Origin: JBCCGG01 sp039029395
GTDB taxonomy: Bacteria > Pseudomonadota > Alphaproteobacteria > Kiloniellales > JAKSDN01
Reading direction: 5' to 3'
DNA: 64,000 bases
Assembly (NCBI GenBank): GCA_039029395.1
Contig: JBCCGG010000028.1
Coordinates: 22,361 to 86,360, forward strand
Position 1 is the stretch's first letter; each line of letters starts with the position of its first letter. Of this stretch, positions 1 through 9,228 are shown one piece after another. A model generated the notes under the pieces. It ran no database searches. It worked only from the letters and a program-made list of their open reading frames with translations, and was not told where the DNA came from. A program made the position numbers and the translations under genes.

Positions 1-2294
1 GGGCGATCGCTCAAGTTCCCGTAGAAACGAGAGGTCGGCGCCCCGATGATGACGTCGTCGAAGCCGTCGCCGTTGATGTCGCCGGCCGAGGCGACCGACA
101 GTCCCGAATAGTCATCGACCGCCGAACCGAATACTGTGAAGCCCTCGCTAGGCGCGATCACGTCCAGATCGATGTCACTGAAGCCATCTGTTCGACCGAA
201 AAGGATATAGCTCTCGCCTGCGTTGGGGCGCAAACCATCCATGGCCTCGGCATCGGCCGCGCCGATCGCGAAATCGTCTATCCCGTCGCCGTTCACATCC
301 CCGGCCGAGGACACCGACCACTGGCGGAAGTACATTGCCTCAGGGCCTGAGATCGAAAAACCTTCAACCGGTGTCAGGGCGCCGAGGTTCACATCCGTTA
401 CCGGACCGTCGCGCCCGAAGAGCACGTGCGCTGCCCCGTTGTTGCCGTCAAAGGCGCCGATTATCAGGTCATCGAAACCATCGCCGTTGATATCGCCGAC
501 CGACGCAACCGAGTAGCCTGAGCGGTCGTTGTGGGTGGCATCGAAAATCGTGAAGCCGTCACTCGCGGAGAGGCTTGCGAGCTGCAGATCTCCTTGTCCG
601 ACAGTTTGGCCGAACACGACATAGCTTTCGCCGGCATCTACGTCCGCGTTGTTGGCGCCGTCGGCAAAAGGCGCCCCGATGATAACGTCGCCCAAACCGT
701 CACCGTTGAAGTCACCCGCCGTGGAGAGGCTATTGCCGGCCCTGTCGTCGAAGTCTATGCCCTCGAGCCGGAAACCGGCTTCCGGTGCTAGTGTCGCGAG
801 GTCAATTATCGTTCCCTGATTGGCGTTGACCACATCTACCAATACCCCAAGTGACGCGTCGACGGGCGCGTTCACGGAGGGATCGTCGAGGTTTACGAAG
901 AGGACTAAGGTTTGATTGGCGTTAATGTCCAGCACCGTGCCGTCACGCAAAAAGAGCTCCGTTCCGTCGAGTTCGAAGTCCACGGAATCTTGGCCCGTGA
1001 GCCAAAGCACGTTAGTGCCTTGGCCATCGTCCACGATCGCGATATCGGCAATCTTGACGCGCGATGAGGTATCGGTGTCCTCGGATATCTCCGCCAACAG
1101 GATATCCGCGGCGAAGGACGGCGGTTGGTTGACGTTGGTGATCCGGATCTCCAGGAGCGCCGAGTCGTCCGGGCTCGTGCCCACCGTGGCATCGTCCACG
1201 TTAACGTTGGCGCCGATCAGCGTGTTGATCGGCAGGTCGATGTCGGCGCCAGCCTTCAAGTAGATTTCCGTCTCGTCGATCTCGAAGAGATCCGACCAGA
1301 AGCCAGTCAGGCTAAGCGTGTTGACCCCAGAATCGACGTCGCTCACCACGATGTCTGCGACCTTGATCCGCGCTCTCGTATCCAGATCGGTCGTGAAGGT
1401 AGCGACCGCATTCGCCAGGCTCACGGTCGGCGCGTCGTTCGCGTCGGTCACGGAAATTCCGAAATCCGCCTGGCTGCTGGTGCCGTCGCTCGAGCTGGCG
1501 ACCACGCTGGCGCTCAGGCTGGGCTGAGTCTCGAAGTCGAGCGCGGCGCCGGCGGCGAGCGAGATCACACCGGTGCCGCTGTCGATCTGGAAGGTCCCGT
1601 CGGCGCTCACCAGCTGGCCGTTAGCGAAGGCGTAGGTCACGCTATCGCCGTCATCGGAGTCGATGGCCAGCGCGGTCACGCCGACCAGGGTGCCGGCGGC
1701 CGCGTCCTCGGCGATCGCGTTGGCCGTGCCGTCGCTGTCGGCGAGCGGGCCGATCGGGCTGTTCGCGCCCGCCTCGCCGGTCACCGCGACGTTGTCGAAG
1801 AAGATCTTGGTGAACTCGTTGCGGTCGGTCTTCATGTTGTTGAAGCCGCCCAGCACCAGCTCGTGGTCGCCGGCCGCCAGATCCAGGGTGATGGTGAAGG
1901 TCTGCCAACCGGTCGAGGTCGGGCCGTCGCCGTCTAGGCGGGCGATCGAGCCGTCCGGCCCGCTGCCGAGCTGGACCCCGTCGAGGCTGGCCAGAACGTC
2001 GCCGTACTCGTTGCCCTCGTAAGGCCGCCTGAAGTCCATCTTGTAGTGAAAGGTGATGGTCACCAGGCTCGCCTCGGCGAGCGTGAAGCTCTGAGTAAAG
2101 CCGCCGGAAATGCCCGTGATGTCCTCGCGGTCGAGGCCGCCCAGGACCAGTTGAAGCCCCTTGGTGCCGTCGAATCCCCTCCTCGCCAAGAGTGTTCCCG
2201 AGGCGTAGCCAGGCTGATTTGTGCCGAAAACATCGTCCTGATAGACAAAGCCGTCTAATCCGTTTTCGAAGTCGGCGATGATGATGTTGGTCAT
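1..2294 (-). CDS. FG-GAP / cadherin-like repeat surface protein, C-terminus beyond the window
   Basis: An uninterrupted frame reads leftward from ATG at 2294 and is still open at base 1, giving 764 residues. Residues 1-170 look like a beta-sandwich, carbohydrate-binding-like domain ending in KIFFDNVAVTG. Residues about 172-490 hold three cadherin/Ig-like repeats, with linkers such as SVTDANDAP and ITNVNQPP. From about 505 there are four FG-GAP blades, each with a calcium-loop motif of the type GDxNGDGxxD followed by an IIGA-like strand and GESYxVFG. No N-terminal signal peptide is visible, so export through a type I system with a C-terminal signal outside the window is plausible. The likely role is adhesion or surface attachment. 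The start lacks a clear Shine-Dalgarno sequence. Family assignment is firm; function is inferred. Confidence 0.85.
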   Translation of the reverse strand, partial: MTNIIIADFENGLDGFVYQDDVFGTNQPGYASGTLLARRGFDGTKGLQLVLGGLDREDITGISGGFTQSFTLAEASLVTITFHYKMDFRRPYEGNEYGDVLASLDGVQLGSGPDGSIARLDGDGPTSTGWQTFTITLDLAAGDHELVLGGFNNMKTDRNEFTKIFFDNVAVTGEAGANSPIGPLADSDGTANAIAEDAAAGTLVGVTALAIDSDDGDSVTYAFANGQLVSADGTFQIDSGTGVISLAAGAALDFETQPSLSASVVASSSDGTSSQADFGISVTDANDAPTVSLANAVATFTTDLDTRARIKVADIVVSDVDSGVNTLSLTGFWSDLFEIDETEIYLKAGADIDLPINTLIGANVNVDDATVGTSPDDSALLEIRITNVNQPPSFAADILLAEISEDTDTSSRVKIADIAIVDDGQGTNVLWLTGQDSVDFELDGTELFLRDGTVLDINANQTLVLFVNLDDPSVNAPVDASLGVLVDVVNANQGTIIDLATLAPEAGFRLEGIDFDDRAGNSLSTAGDFNGDGLGDVIIGAPFADGANNADVDAGESYVVFGQTVGQGDLQLASLSASDGFTIFDATHNDRSGYSVASVGDINGDGFDDLIIGAFDGNNGAAHVLFGRDGPVTDVNLGALTPVEGFSISGPEAMYFRQWSVSSAGDVNGDGIDDFAIGAADAEAMDGLRPNAGESYILFGRTDGFSDIDLDVIAPSEGFTVFGSAVDDYSGLSVASAGDINGDGFDDVIIGAPTSRFYGNLSDR

Positions 2295-2857
2295 GTTTGG
2301 GGGTCCGAGACTGGTTCAGGGCGGGTCATGAACTTCAACAACTTAAGCCAGAGCATTTCCTGACGGAAAACCTCGGCGGCGTAGCGTGCGTGAGCTGCCT
2401 GCTTAAAAGGAAAGTAGCCAACTGATTGCATCGATCAGCAAATTACCGGTTGAGACACTGGGTGGTCGCCTTAAATTTACTCGTATGACTGACTTGGAGT
2501 ACTATCTTTTAAGTTTATACTTAATGGAAGGTTAATGTGGATTGTGAATGAGGTTGCCTGCTCTGGATACAATTAAAAAGTTGTAGTATCAATCTTTCGA
2601 AAGGAACGGTTCTTGTTGAAGATGGCAACGCGCTACAATCTGAAACTGATTCTACATCCTCTGACCTAATTGCATTCGGTCCGAAGTGCCCCCATATCTT
2701 GGAAAAATTTCCTGAAGGTTTCATCTTCCGCGGTGCCCCCAGGCCGGTTGATTGCCCTTGATCGATCGGCAAGCATCGGAAATCTTTCGGAAATCGTTTA
2801 TTGCCTCTATGCTGGCCAGGCGCACAGCACTGCTCATGAAGCCCGGGACGTCCGACG
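2295..2857. other. AT-richer intergenic region between divergent genes
   Basis: These 563 bases separate the leftward FG-GAP gene from the rightward GNAT gene. They are clearly richer in A and T than the flanks and must hold both promoters. I see no convincing gene: the open minus-strand frame covering most of it has no recognisable protein features. A 9-bp direct repeat TCGGAAATC sits at 2776-2784 and 2787-2795, an 11-bp period, about 60 bases before the GNAT start. It could be an operator, but nothing else supports this. Confidence 0.6.
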
Positions 2858-3520
2858 ATGACTGGCAAGATATGCGACCGGTACTGGATGCGGCCCATGA
2901 CCCAGGCCGACATGACGACCGTTGCGCGCTGGTTCGAGCAGCTGGCCGACCTCTCCCTGTTCGACCGCCGCATCCCCCTGCCGCTCAGCAGCGACGGCTA
3001 CCTAGCCGCGTGGGGCGAATCGCTGTCCGAGCGCGAGCCACGCACGGCCTATTGGTTCGCCGTTGAGGACAGCGACGGCGCGCTGGTCGGCATCTCGGGC
3101 CTGCAGGACGTCAACTACGTGAACGGCGACGCCGTGTTCCCGATTTTCATGGTGGAGACCCTGCGGCTCAAGGGCATCGGCACCCGAGTGGGCGCGGCGA
3201 TGCTGGATCTTGCCTTCTCCCAACTGCGCCTGCGCCGAGTCACCTCGTACTGCCGGGGCGATAACCACGTTTCGCGTCACATGACCGATTCGCTCGGTTT
3301 TCGCGAGGAGGGACGCTTGCGTGAGGCCTGGTATGCCGACGGCTACCACCACGACATCACGGTGATCGGGATCCTCGCCAAGGAATGGCTGGACCGGCGC
3401 GAGGCGCTGAGCCAGCGCCTGAGCCGGGACGTTCTGGTCAGTTTGGGGCGCCCACCCTCGGAATCGTGGACCTGGCCGCCGGCGACGGGGAGCCGGCTCG
3501 AGCCGGCCGCCAGCGGATGA
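2858..3520 (+). CDS. GNAT-family N-acetyltransferase (RimJ/RimL-like)
   Basis: The protein has 220 residues. It shows the GNAT fold in order: an N-terminal beta strand and helix (RPMTQADMTTVARWF), central strands with LVGISGLQDVN, and an acetyl-CoA loop around residues 105-112 (LKGIGTRVGAAML). The end of the domain carries NHVSRHMTDSLGFREEGRLRE, typical of RimJ/RimL-type enzymes that acetylate protein N-termini or small amines. After about residue 175 the tail has no domain. ATG at 2858 is the first start giving a complete domain. It lies 61 bases before the cyclase gene on the same strand, and the two may share a transcript. The substrate cannot be read from sequence. Confidence 0.8.
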   Translation: MTGKICDRYWMRPMTQADMTTVARWFEQLADLSLFDRRIPLPLSSDGYLAAWGESLSEREPRTAYWFAVEDSDGALVGISGLQDVNYVNGDAVFPIFMVETLRLKGIGTRVGAAMLDLAFSQLRLRRVTSYCRGDNHVSRHMTDSLGFREEGRLREAWYADGYHHDITVIGILAKEWLDRREALSQRLSRDVLVSLGRPPSESWTWPPATGSRLEPAASG

Positions 3521-3581
3521 GCGCCGCGCGTGACATGATGAAATTGGAACCGTCGACAGTGAAGTGCCGAAACAAAGCGCC

Positions 3582-5357
3582 ATGACCAGCGATACGCCAG
3601 ACAACAAGCAGCGGCGCTTGGGAGCCATCCTCTTCGCCGACGTCGCGGGCTACAGCAGCCTGATGGGCGACGACGAGCTGGCCACCTATGATGCCATCAA
3701 GACCCACCTGGACACCTTCGAGCGCTATAGCAGTCATTATCAAGGTCAAGTCCTGGAGGTGCGCGGCGATGGCGTCTTCGCCTTGTTCGACAGCGTGGTC
3801 AACGCGGTTCGCTTCTCCATGGATGTGCAAAAAGCGGTCGATGCGGCCAACGAAGCTGTGCCGGAGGACCGGCGAATTCGCTTTCGCATCGGCGTCAACC
3901 TGGGCGAGGTGCTCAAGGACGAGAAGCAAATCTTCGGCGACAGCGTCAACATCGCGGCGCGGATCGAGGGTTTGGCCGAGCCGGGCGGCGTCTGCGTGTC
4001 CGGCGCGGTCTACGAGCAGATCAAGAACAAGCTGCGCTACGGCTACGAATACCTAGGCCCCCAAAGCCTCAAGAACATCCGCGGCGACGTCGAAATCTTC
4101 CGGGTGCGCGACGAGGTCCAGGGCGCCACCATGGCGGCCAGCCCGCGCTCGGTCATGCGCGGCAGCGGTCTGGTGCGCAGCGCCATGAACCTGCCGTCGG
4201 TCGTGGTGCTGCCCTTCATCAACCTGGGCGGCGACCCGAGCGAGCAATGGTTCTCCGACGGCATCACCGAAGACATCATCACCAACCTGTCGAAGTTCCA
4301 CAGCCTCTTTGTGATCGCCCGAAGCTCGGCCTTCGCGTACAAGAACAAGACCCTTTCGCCCCAGCAGGCGGCCAAGGAACTCGGCGTGCGCTACGTCACC
4401 CAGGGCTCGATCCGCAAGGCCGGCGACCGTGTGCGCATCTCGGTCGAGCTGGCCGACGCGGAATCCGGGCGCACCATCTGGGCCGAACACTACGACCGGG
4501 TGCTCGACGACATCTTCGCGGTTCAAGACGAGATCGCCTTCATGATCGTCGGCGCGACCGCGGCCCAGATCGAGACCCGCGAGGCCGAGCGCCTGCGCCA
4601 GCTGATGCCCAACGACTTGGAGGCCTATGGCCTCGTGCTCCAGGGCCAGCAGCGGATCTTCCGCTATACCCGGGACGCCAACTACGAGGCGCGCAAGCTC
4701 TACGAGGCGGCCATGCAGGCCGATCCGCGCTATGCCCGGGCCATGGCCGCAGTGTCGCGCACCCTTAACCTGGATTGGCGCTATCAGTGGAGCGAGTCCC
4801 AGGACGAGGCGCTCGACAAGGCGCTGGAGCTGGCTCAGCAGGCCGCCTTGACCGACGAGTCGGACGCCCGGGGCTTCGGCGAGCTCGGCTTCGTCCACCT
4901 CTATCGCAAGGAGCACGACGCGGCGATCCGCGCCTATACCCGGGCGCTCACGCTCAATCCGAACGATGCCGATCTGATGTCCGACATGGCCGACGCCATG
5001 GCCCACTCCGGCCAGTCGGAGAAGGCGATCGAGCTCTTGCAGAAGGCCATGCGCCTTAACCCCTTCTATCCGGACCAGTACCTCTGGCACCTGGGCGGCG
5101 CCTACTTCAATCTCAAGCGCTACGACGAGGCGGTCGACACGCTGCTCTACATGCACAACCCGACCGAAGGCCGCCGCCTCTTGGCCGCCTGCTACGGCCA
5201 GATGGGCAAGCTCACCGAGGCCCAGGATCAGGCCGCTAAGGTCCTTGAGGCCCACCCCAACTTCTCCCTGGAGCGCTGGGCCAGCGTTCAGCCGGACAAG
5301 TTCGAAGACGACGTCGAGCACTTCGTCGAGGGCCTGAAAAAGGCGGGGCTCAAGTAG
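3582..5357 (+). CDS. Class III adenylate/guanylate cyclase with TolB-like and TPR regions
   Basis: From ATG 3582 the protein has 591 residues; an in-frame GTG at 3564 would add six. Residues about 10-185 form a class III cyclase domain. The two metal-binding aspartates are in FADVAGYS and RGDGVFALF, and the transition-state Asn/Arg pair is in SVNIAARIEG, so it looks active. Residues about 205-330 match the TolB-like region that follows such cyclases (VVVLPFINLGG, DGITEDIITNLSKF). Residues 350-590 carry TPR repeats for protein contacts. It has no membrane segment, so it should be cytoplasmic. It probably makes cAMP or cGMP in response to a partner bound by the TPRs. It lies 79 bases before a hybrid histidine kinase and has a frameshifted relative at 32629-34369. 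Confidence 0.9.
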   Translation: MTSDTPDNKQRRLGAILFADVAGYSSLMGDDELATYDAIKTHLDTFERYSSHYQGQVLEVRGDGVFALFDSVVNAVRFSMDVQKAVDAANEAVPEDRRIRFRIGVNLGEVLKDEKQIFGDSVNIAARIEGLAEPGGVCVSGAVYEQIKNKLRYGYEYLGPQSLKNIRGDVEIFRVRDEVQGATMAASPRSVMRGSGLVRSAMNLPSVVVLPFINLGGDPSEQWFSDGITEDIITNLSKFHSLFVIARSSAFAYKNKTLSPQQAAKELGVRYVTQGSIRKAGDRVRISVELADAESGRTIWAEHYDRVLDDIFAVQDEIAFMIVGATAAQIETREAERLRQLMPNDLEAYGLVLQGQQRIFRYTRDANYEARKLYEAAMQADPRYARAMAAVSRTLNLDWRYQWSESQDEALDKALELAQQAALTDESDARGFGELGFVHLYRKEHDAAIRAYTRALTLNPNDADLMSDMADAMAHSGQSEKAIELLQKAMRLNPFYPDQYLWHLGGAYFNLKRYDEAVDTLLYMHNPTEGRRLLAACYGQMGKLTEAQDQAAKVLEAHPNFSLERWASVQPDKFEDDVEHFVEGLKKAGLK

Positions 5358-5436
5358 CCCGCCGGCCGCCGGACGGTTGCCTAAAGCCGCAAACTGCGTC
5401 AAATCTTTCCGGCTAAGCTAACTGGGACAGTCTGAC

Positions 5437-8244
5437 GTGCGAGCCTTCTTTACGGTCAGAAACAGCCTCTTGGCGATCTGTAGCCTGGCCACGGTGCTGC
5501 TGCTGTGGCTGACCGTGAACTTTTGGCTCGCCGCCTACGGTCAGCGCGAGGACGCCAAGCGCCTGCTCGACAGCCTGGCGACCGGCGACCTCCTGATCAG
5601 CGCCGACGACCATCTGGCGCGCGAGCGGGGCCTGGTCTATGCCGCGCTCAACGGGCCCGCCCCGGCCGATCGGGCGACGTTGAAGACGATCGACGGCGAG
5701 CGGCGCCAGGCCGACGCCGCGTTCGAAGCGACCGTGACGCGCCTGCAGACCGGCCCGACCGACCAGAGCCGCCGGGCCGCGGTCGACACCGCCTTTGAGC
5801 ACTTCGCGGTGCTTCAGGCCTTGCGCCAGGAGTCCGCCAGGGCGCTCGCCAAGCCCCTCGCTGAGCGCGACCCCGAGATCATCGAGCAGTGGTTCGCGGT
5901 CAGCTCCGAGATGGTCACGACCTTACAGGAGCTGATGATCGCGACCCGCTTCCGGGCACAGACCACGGTGCGCCGGATAGAGGCCCTGATCGACCTGCGC
6001 CAGGCGATCGCCGTGATGAGCGGCTACGCTCTGCGCGAGCGCGGCTTCCTAGCTGGCCTGATCGCCGGTGAGCGGCCCTTGACCCAAGAGGACCTGGTGC
6101 GCCTCTCGGTCTTCCGCGGCCATCTGGAGCAGGCTTGGAACCAGGTCTCCGCCTATCGCGGCGAGGCCGCGGCGATCGCCGACATCGCGGCGCAAATCGA
6201 CCAGGTTCGCGAGGAGTACTTCGACACCTTCGAATCGATCCGCGCGCCGATCCTCGCCGCCGGCCGCGCGGGCCGGCCCTATCCGGTTTCGCTCGGCGAG
6301 TGGTTCGCCCAGTCAAATGCCGCGATCGCGCCGCTGCTCGATCTCGACCGCCTGGCCGGCGCCCGGGCCAAGCGCATGGTCGAGGCGCGCGCCGCCCAAG
6401 GGCTGCGCGGCCTGGTCTACGACAGCACCATGCTGGTGCTGATCCTGGGCATCGCGGTGATCTCCACCAGGATCGTGTTCAATTGGATCGTCCGTCCGCT
6501 CGAGGACATCACCAAGGCCATGTCTGCGCTGGCCGCCGATCGGGAGGGCATCACCGTGCCCTCGACCGAGCGGCACGGCGAGATCGGCGCCATGGCGCGC
6601 GCGGTCCAGGTCTTCAAGGACCGCATCGAAGCCAAGGCGCGTGAGGTGCGCGACACCAACGCCAAGCTGCAGCGCCTTAACCGGGAGCTCGAGGGCCGGG
6701 TCGAGCTGCGCACCCAGGAGCTCGCCGCAGCGCGCGACGAGGCGGTGCGCTCGAGCCAGGCGAAGAGCCAGTTCCTGGCCAACATGAGCCACGAGCTGAG
6801 AACCCCGATGAATGCCATCATCGGTTTCACCGGCCTGGTCATGCGGCGCTGCAAGGACCTGATCCCGGGCCGCCAGTACAGCAATCTGGAGAAGATACGG
6901 GTCAGCGCGGACCATCTGCTGGCGCTGATCAACGACGTGCTCGACCTCTCCAAGATCGAGGCCGGCCAGATGGAGATCCGCATGACCCAGGCGCCGGTCG
7001 AGACCCTGGTCGAGCACTGCGCGCGCGCCCTGGAGACCGCGGTCCAGGAAAAGGGCTTGCGCCTTGAGACCCATGTCGAGCCCGATCTTCCGGTGCTCTA
7101 CACCGACCAGGACAAGCTGCGCCAGATCCTTATCAATCTGCTCTCCAACGCGGTCAAGTTCACGCACGAAGGCAAGGTCTCGGTGGCAGTGGCGCGGCGC
7201 GGCGAAGCCATGGTGTTCACCGTGACCGACAGCGGCATCGGCATCCCGCCGGAAGCCCGCGAGCTGATTTTCGAGGAGTTCCGCCAGGTCGACGACAGCT
7301 CGACCCGGGAGTACGGCGGCACCGGCCTCGGGCTGTCGATCTCGCGCCATCTGGCCCGGCTGATGGGCGGCGACCTTTCGGTCGAGAGCGAGCCCGGTCA
7401 GGGCTCGACCTTCAAGGTGGCCCTGCCCCTGTCCCAGGCCGAGCGGGCCGAGACGGCGCCCGCGCTGCCCCGGCCCGTCGCCCAGGCGGCCGAGGGCGAG
7501 CGGGTCGTATTGGCGATCGACGACGATCCCAACGCGATCGACATCCTTCAGGAAAATCTGGCCGAGGCCGGCTACCGGGTGGCCGGCGCGACTGACGGCG
7601 ACGAGGGACTGCGCCTGGCCCGGGAGATCAAGCCGATCGCGATCTTCCTGGACATCGTCATGCCCCGCAAGGATGGCTGGCAGACCTTGCGCGCCCTGAA
7701 GGCCGACCCGGCGACTCGGGAAATCCCGGTCATCGTGCTCTCGATCATCGATCAGAAGGAGCTGGGCTATCGCTTGGGCGCGGCCGACTATCTGCTCAAG
7801 CCGATCGACCGGGAGGCGATCATAGCGACCCTGGCGCGCCAATCGCCGATCAAGGGCCGGCTGCTGATCGCCGACGACGACCCCATGGTGGTCGACGTGG
7901 TCTGCCAGCTGTTGGAAGGCGAAGGCTTCGAGATCGACACCGCGTGCAACGGCCGGGAGGCGCTCGAAGCGATCGAAAAGCGCTCGCCGGCGCTAATCCT
8001 GCTCGACCTCCTGATGCCCGAGATGGACGGCTTTAGCGTGATGGAGCAGCTTGCTCGGGACCCCCACGCCCGAGATATCCCGATCATCGTGCTGACCGCG
8101 AAGTCGCTGTCCCGGGCCGAGGAGGAGAAGCTGCGCGCCCGCGCCCGCGCGGTCATCACCAAGCAGGGCTTCGAGCGCGACGAGCTGCTGCTCGAGGTGC
8201 GTGGCGCCCTGGCCCGCTACGACAGCCGGGCCGAGGCCCGGTGA
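5437..8244 (+). CDS. Hybrid sensor histidine kinase with two receiver domains
   Basis: The protein has 935 residues. There is a membrane segment near residues 9-30, a periplasmic helical sensor to about 330, a second membrane segment at about 330-352, HAMP and coiled coil to about 440. HisKA follows with the phospho-acceptor His452 in NMSHELRTPMNA, then an ATPase domain with N, G1 and G2 boxes (NLLSNAVKF, DSGIGIP, GGTGLGLSI). Receiver 1 has its phospho-Asp at 739 (FLDIVMP). Receiver 2 has Asp857 (LLDLLMPEMDG). Both keep the DD pair, Ser/Thr and Lys, so both look functional. No separate response regulator is adjacent. It overlaps the next gene by 4 bases (GTGA), so they are probably cotranscribed. 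Confidence 0.95.
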   Translation: MRAFFTVRNSLLAICSLATVLLLWLTVNFWLAAYGQREDAKRLLDSLATGDLLISADDHLARERGLVYAALNGPAPADRATLKTIDGERRQADAAFEATVTRLQTGPTDQSRRAAVDTAFEHFAVLQALRQESARALAKPLAERDPEIIEQWFAVSSEMVTTLQELMIATRFRAQTTVRRIEALIDLRQAIAVMSGYALRERGFLAGLIAGERPLTQEDLVRLSVFRGHLEQAWNQVSAYRGEAAAIADIAAQIDQVREEYFDTFESIRAPILAAGRAGRPYPVSLGEWFAQSNAAIAPLLDLDRLAGARAKRMVEARAAQGLRGLVYDSTMLVLILGIAVISTRIVFNWIVRPLEDITKAMSALAADREGITVPSTERHGEIGAMARAVQVFKDRIEAKAREVRDTNAKLQRLNRELEGRVELRTQELAAARDEAVRSSQAKSQFLANMSHELRTPMNAIIGFTGLVMRRCKDLIPGRQYSNLEKIRVSADHLLALINDVLDLSKIEAGQMEIRMTQAPVETLVEHCARALETAVQEKGLRLETHVEPDLPVLYTDQDKLRQILINLLSNAVKFTHEGKVSVAVARRGEAMVFTVTDSGIGIPPEARELIFEEFRQVDDSSTREYGGTGLGLSISRHLARLMGGDLSVESEPGQGSTFKVALPLSQAERAETAPALPRPVAQAAEGERVVLAIDDDPNAIDILQENLAEAGYRVAGATDGDEGLRLAREIKPIAIFLDIVMPRKDGWQTLRALKADPATREIPVIVLSIIDQKELGYRLGAADYLLKPIDREAIIATLARQSPIKGRLLIADDDPMVVDVVCQLLEGEGFEIDTACNGREALEAIEKRSPALILLDLLMPEMDGFSVMEQLARDPHARDIPIIVLTAKSLSRAEEEKLRARARAVITKQGFERDELLLEVRGALARYDSRAEAR

Positions 8245-9125
8245 CCGGCGCGAAGGGGGCCGCGTCCTCGCCCAAATCGCCGCTCGTGCGCGCCGTTTTG
8301 TGGATGGCCGGCGCGCTGACCTCCTTCTTGGTCATGGCGGTCGCGGTGCGCGAGCTGACGGGCGCGATGTCGGCCTTCCAGATGCTGTTCATCAGAAGCG
8401 GCCTGGGTTTCGCCTTTCTGCTTGTCGTGCTGTCGGCGACCGGCTGGGGCCAGGCGCGCACCCAGCGTCTTACCGGCCATCTCTTTCGCAACGTCGCCCA
8501 TTTCACCGGTCAAGTGCTGTGGATCGTCGGCATTCAGCTGCTGCCGCTGGCGACGGTCTTCGCGATCGAGTTCACGACGCCGATCTGGGGCGCGATCCTG
8601 GCCGTGCTGTTCCTGGGCGAAAGCATGAACCGGGGCCGCTGGATCGCGCTGACCTGCGGCTTTATCGGCATTCTCGTGATCCTGCGCCCGGGCCTGGGCC
8701 TATTCGATCCGGATCTTCTCGTGATGATCGCCTGCGCCTTTTTCTTCGGCCTGACCACGGTGATCACCAAGTGGCTGACCCGCACGGAATCCGCGCTCAC
8801 CATTCTGTTCTACATGACCCTGATGCAGATGCTCTTCGGCCTCGCCATCTCGGTGTTTGACTGGGCGCCGGTCGCGCTCGACCATTGGCCTTGGCTGGTG
8901 CTGCTGGCGATCACCGGTCTCTCCGCCCACTACTGCATCGTGCGGGCGCTTGGCTGTGCCGACGCCACGATCGTCATGCCGATGGATTTCCTGCGCTTGC
9001 CGCTGATCGCCGTGCTCGGCTTCCTGGTCTACGCCGAGCCGCTCGACCCGGTCACCCTGATCGGCGCCGTGCTGATCTTCGCCGGCAACTATTACTCGAT
9101 CCGCCGGGAGAGCAGGGGCAGTTGA
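8241..9125 (+). CDS. EamA/DMT-family transporter
   Basis: The 294-residue protein is almost wholly hydrophobic, with about ten membrane segments and two EamA halves, the usual DMT layout. Typical features include FAIEFTTPIWGAILAVLFLGE in the first half and an equivalent loop near FLVYAEPLDPVTLIGAVLI in the second. It starts with GTG inside the stop of the upstream kinase gene. Members of this group export small metabolites such as amino acids or purine derivatives; the substrate is not predictable. Coupling to the kinase suggests the kinase responds to, or controls, the same compound, which is inference only. Confidence 0.88.
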   Translation: MTGAKGAASSPKSPLVRAVLWMAGALTSFLVMAVAVRELTGAMSAFQMLFIRSGLGFAFLLVVLSATGWGQARTQRLTGHLFRNVAHFTGQVLWIVGIQLLPLATVFAIEFTTPIWGAILAVLFLGESMNRGRWIALTCGFIGILVILRPGLGLFDPDLLVMIACAFFFGLTTVITKWLTRTESALTILFYMTLMQMLFGLAISVFDWAPVALDHWPWLVLLAITGLSAHYCIVRALGCADATIVMPMDFLRLPLIAVLGFLVYAEPLDPVTLIGAVLIFAGNYYSIRRESRGS

Positions 9126-9140
9126 GTTGGTCTCGGCAAC

Positions 9141-9207
9141 GGCCCGCTCCCCCACCCGGCCACCCATTGAGCATACTGTCGTGGGTGGCCGCGTGGGGGA
9201 GCGGGCC
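9141..9207. repeat. Near-perfect 26-bp inverted repeat (hairpin) between convergent genes
   Basis: The left arm 9141-9166 and right arm 9182-9207 are reverse complements at 25 of 26 positions (one C/G mismatch at the sixteenth base), with a 15-base loop. The arms begin GGCCCGCTCCCCCACCCGG. The hairpin lies 16 bases after one gene's stop and 22 bases from the stop of the opposing gene. This fits a bidirectional transcription block, but there is no T-run on either side, and the stem is far longer than other terminators here. It may be a REP/palindromic-type repeat. I found no second copy in the window. Confidence 0.75.
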
Positions 9208-9228
9208 GGTGCCGCATCAACGAAAAAG

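Noticed and set aside
1125..1937. A 270-codon plus-strand frame opposite the FG-GAP gene
   Set aside because: It is the shadow of the minus-strand repeat protein, which is continuous and has clear domains.
2521..2973. A 150-codon minus-strand frame in the AT-rich gap
   Set aside because: It crosses into the GNAT gene, has no ribosome site and no recognisable features.
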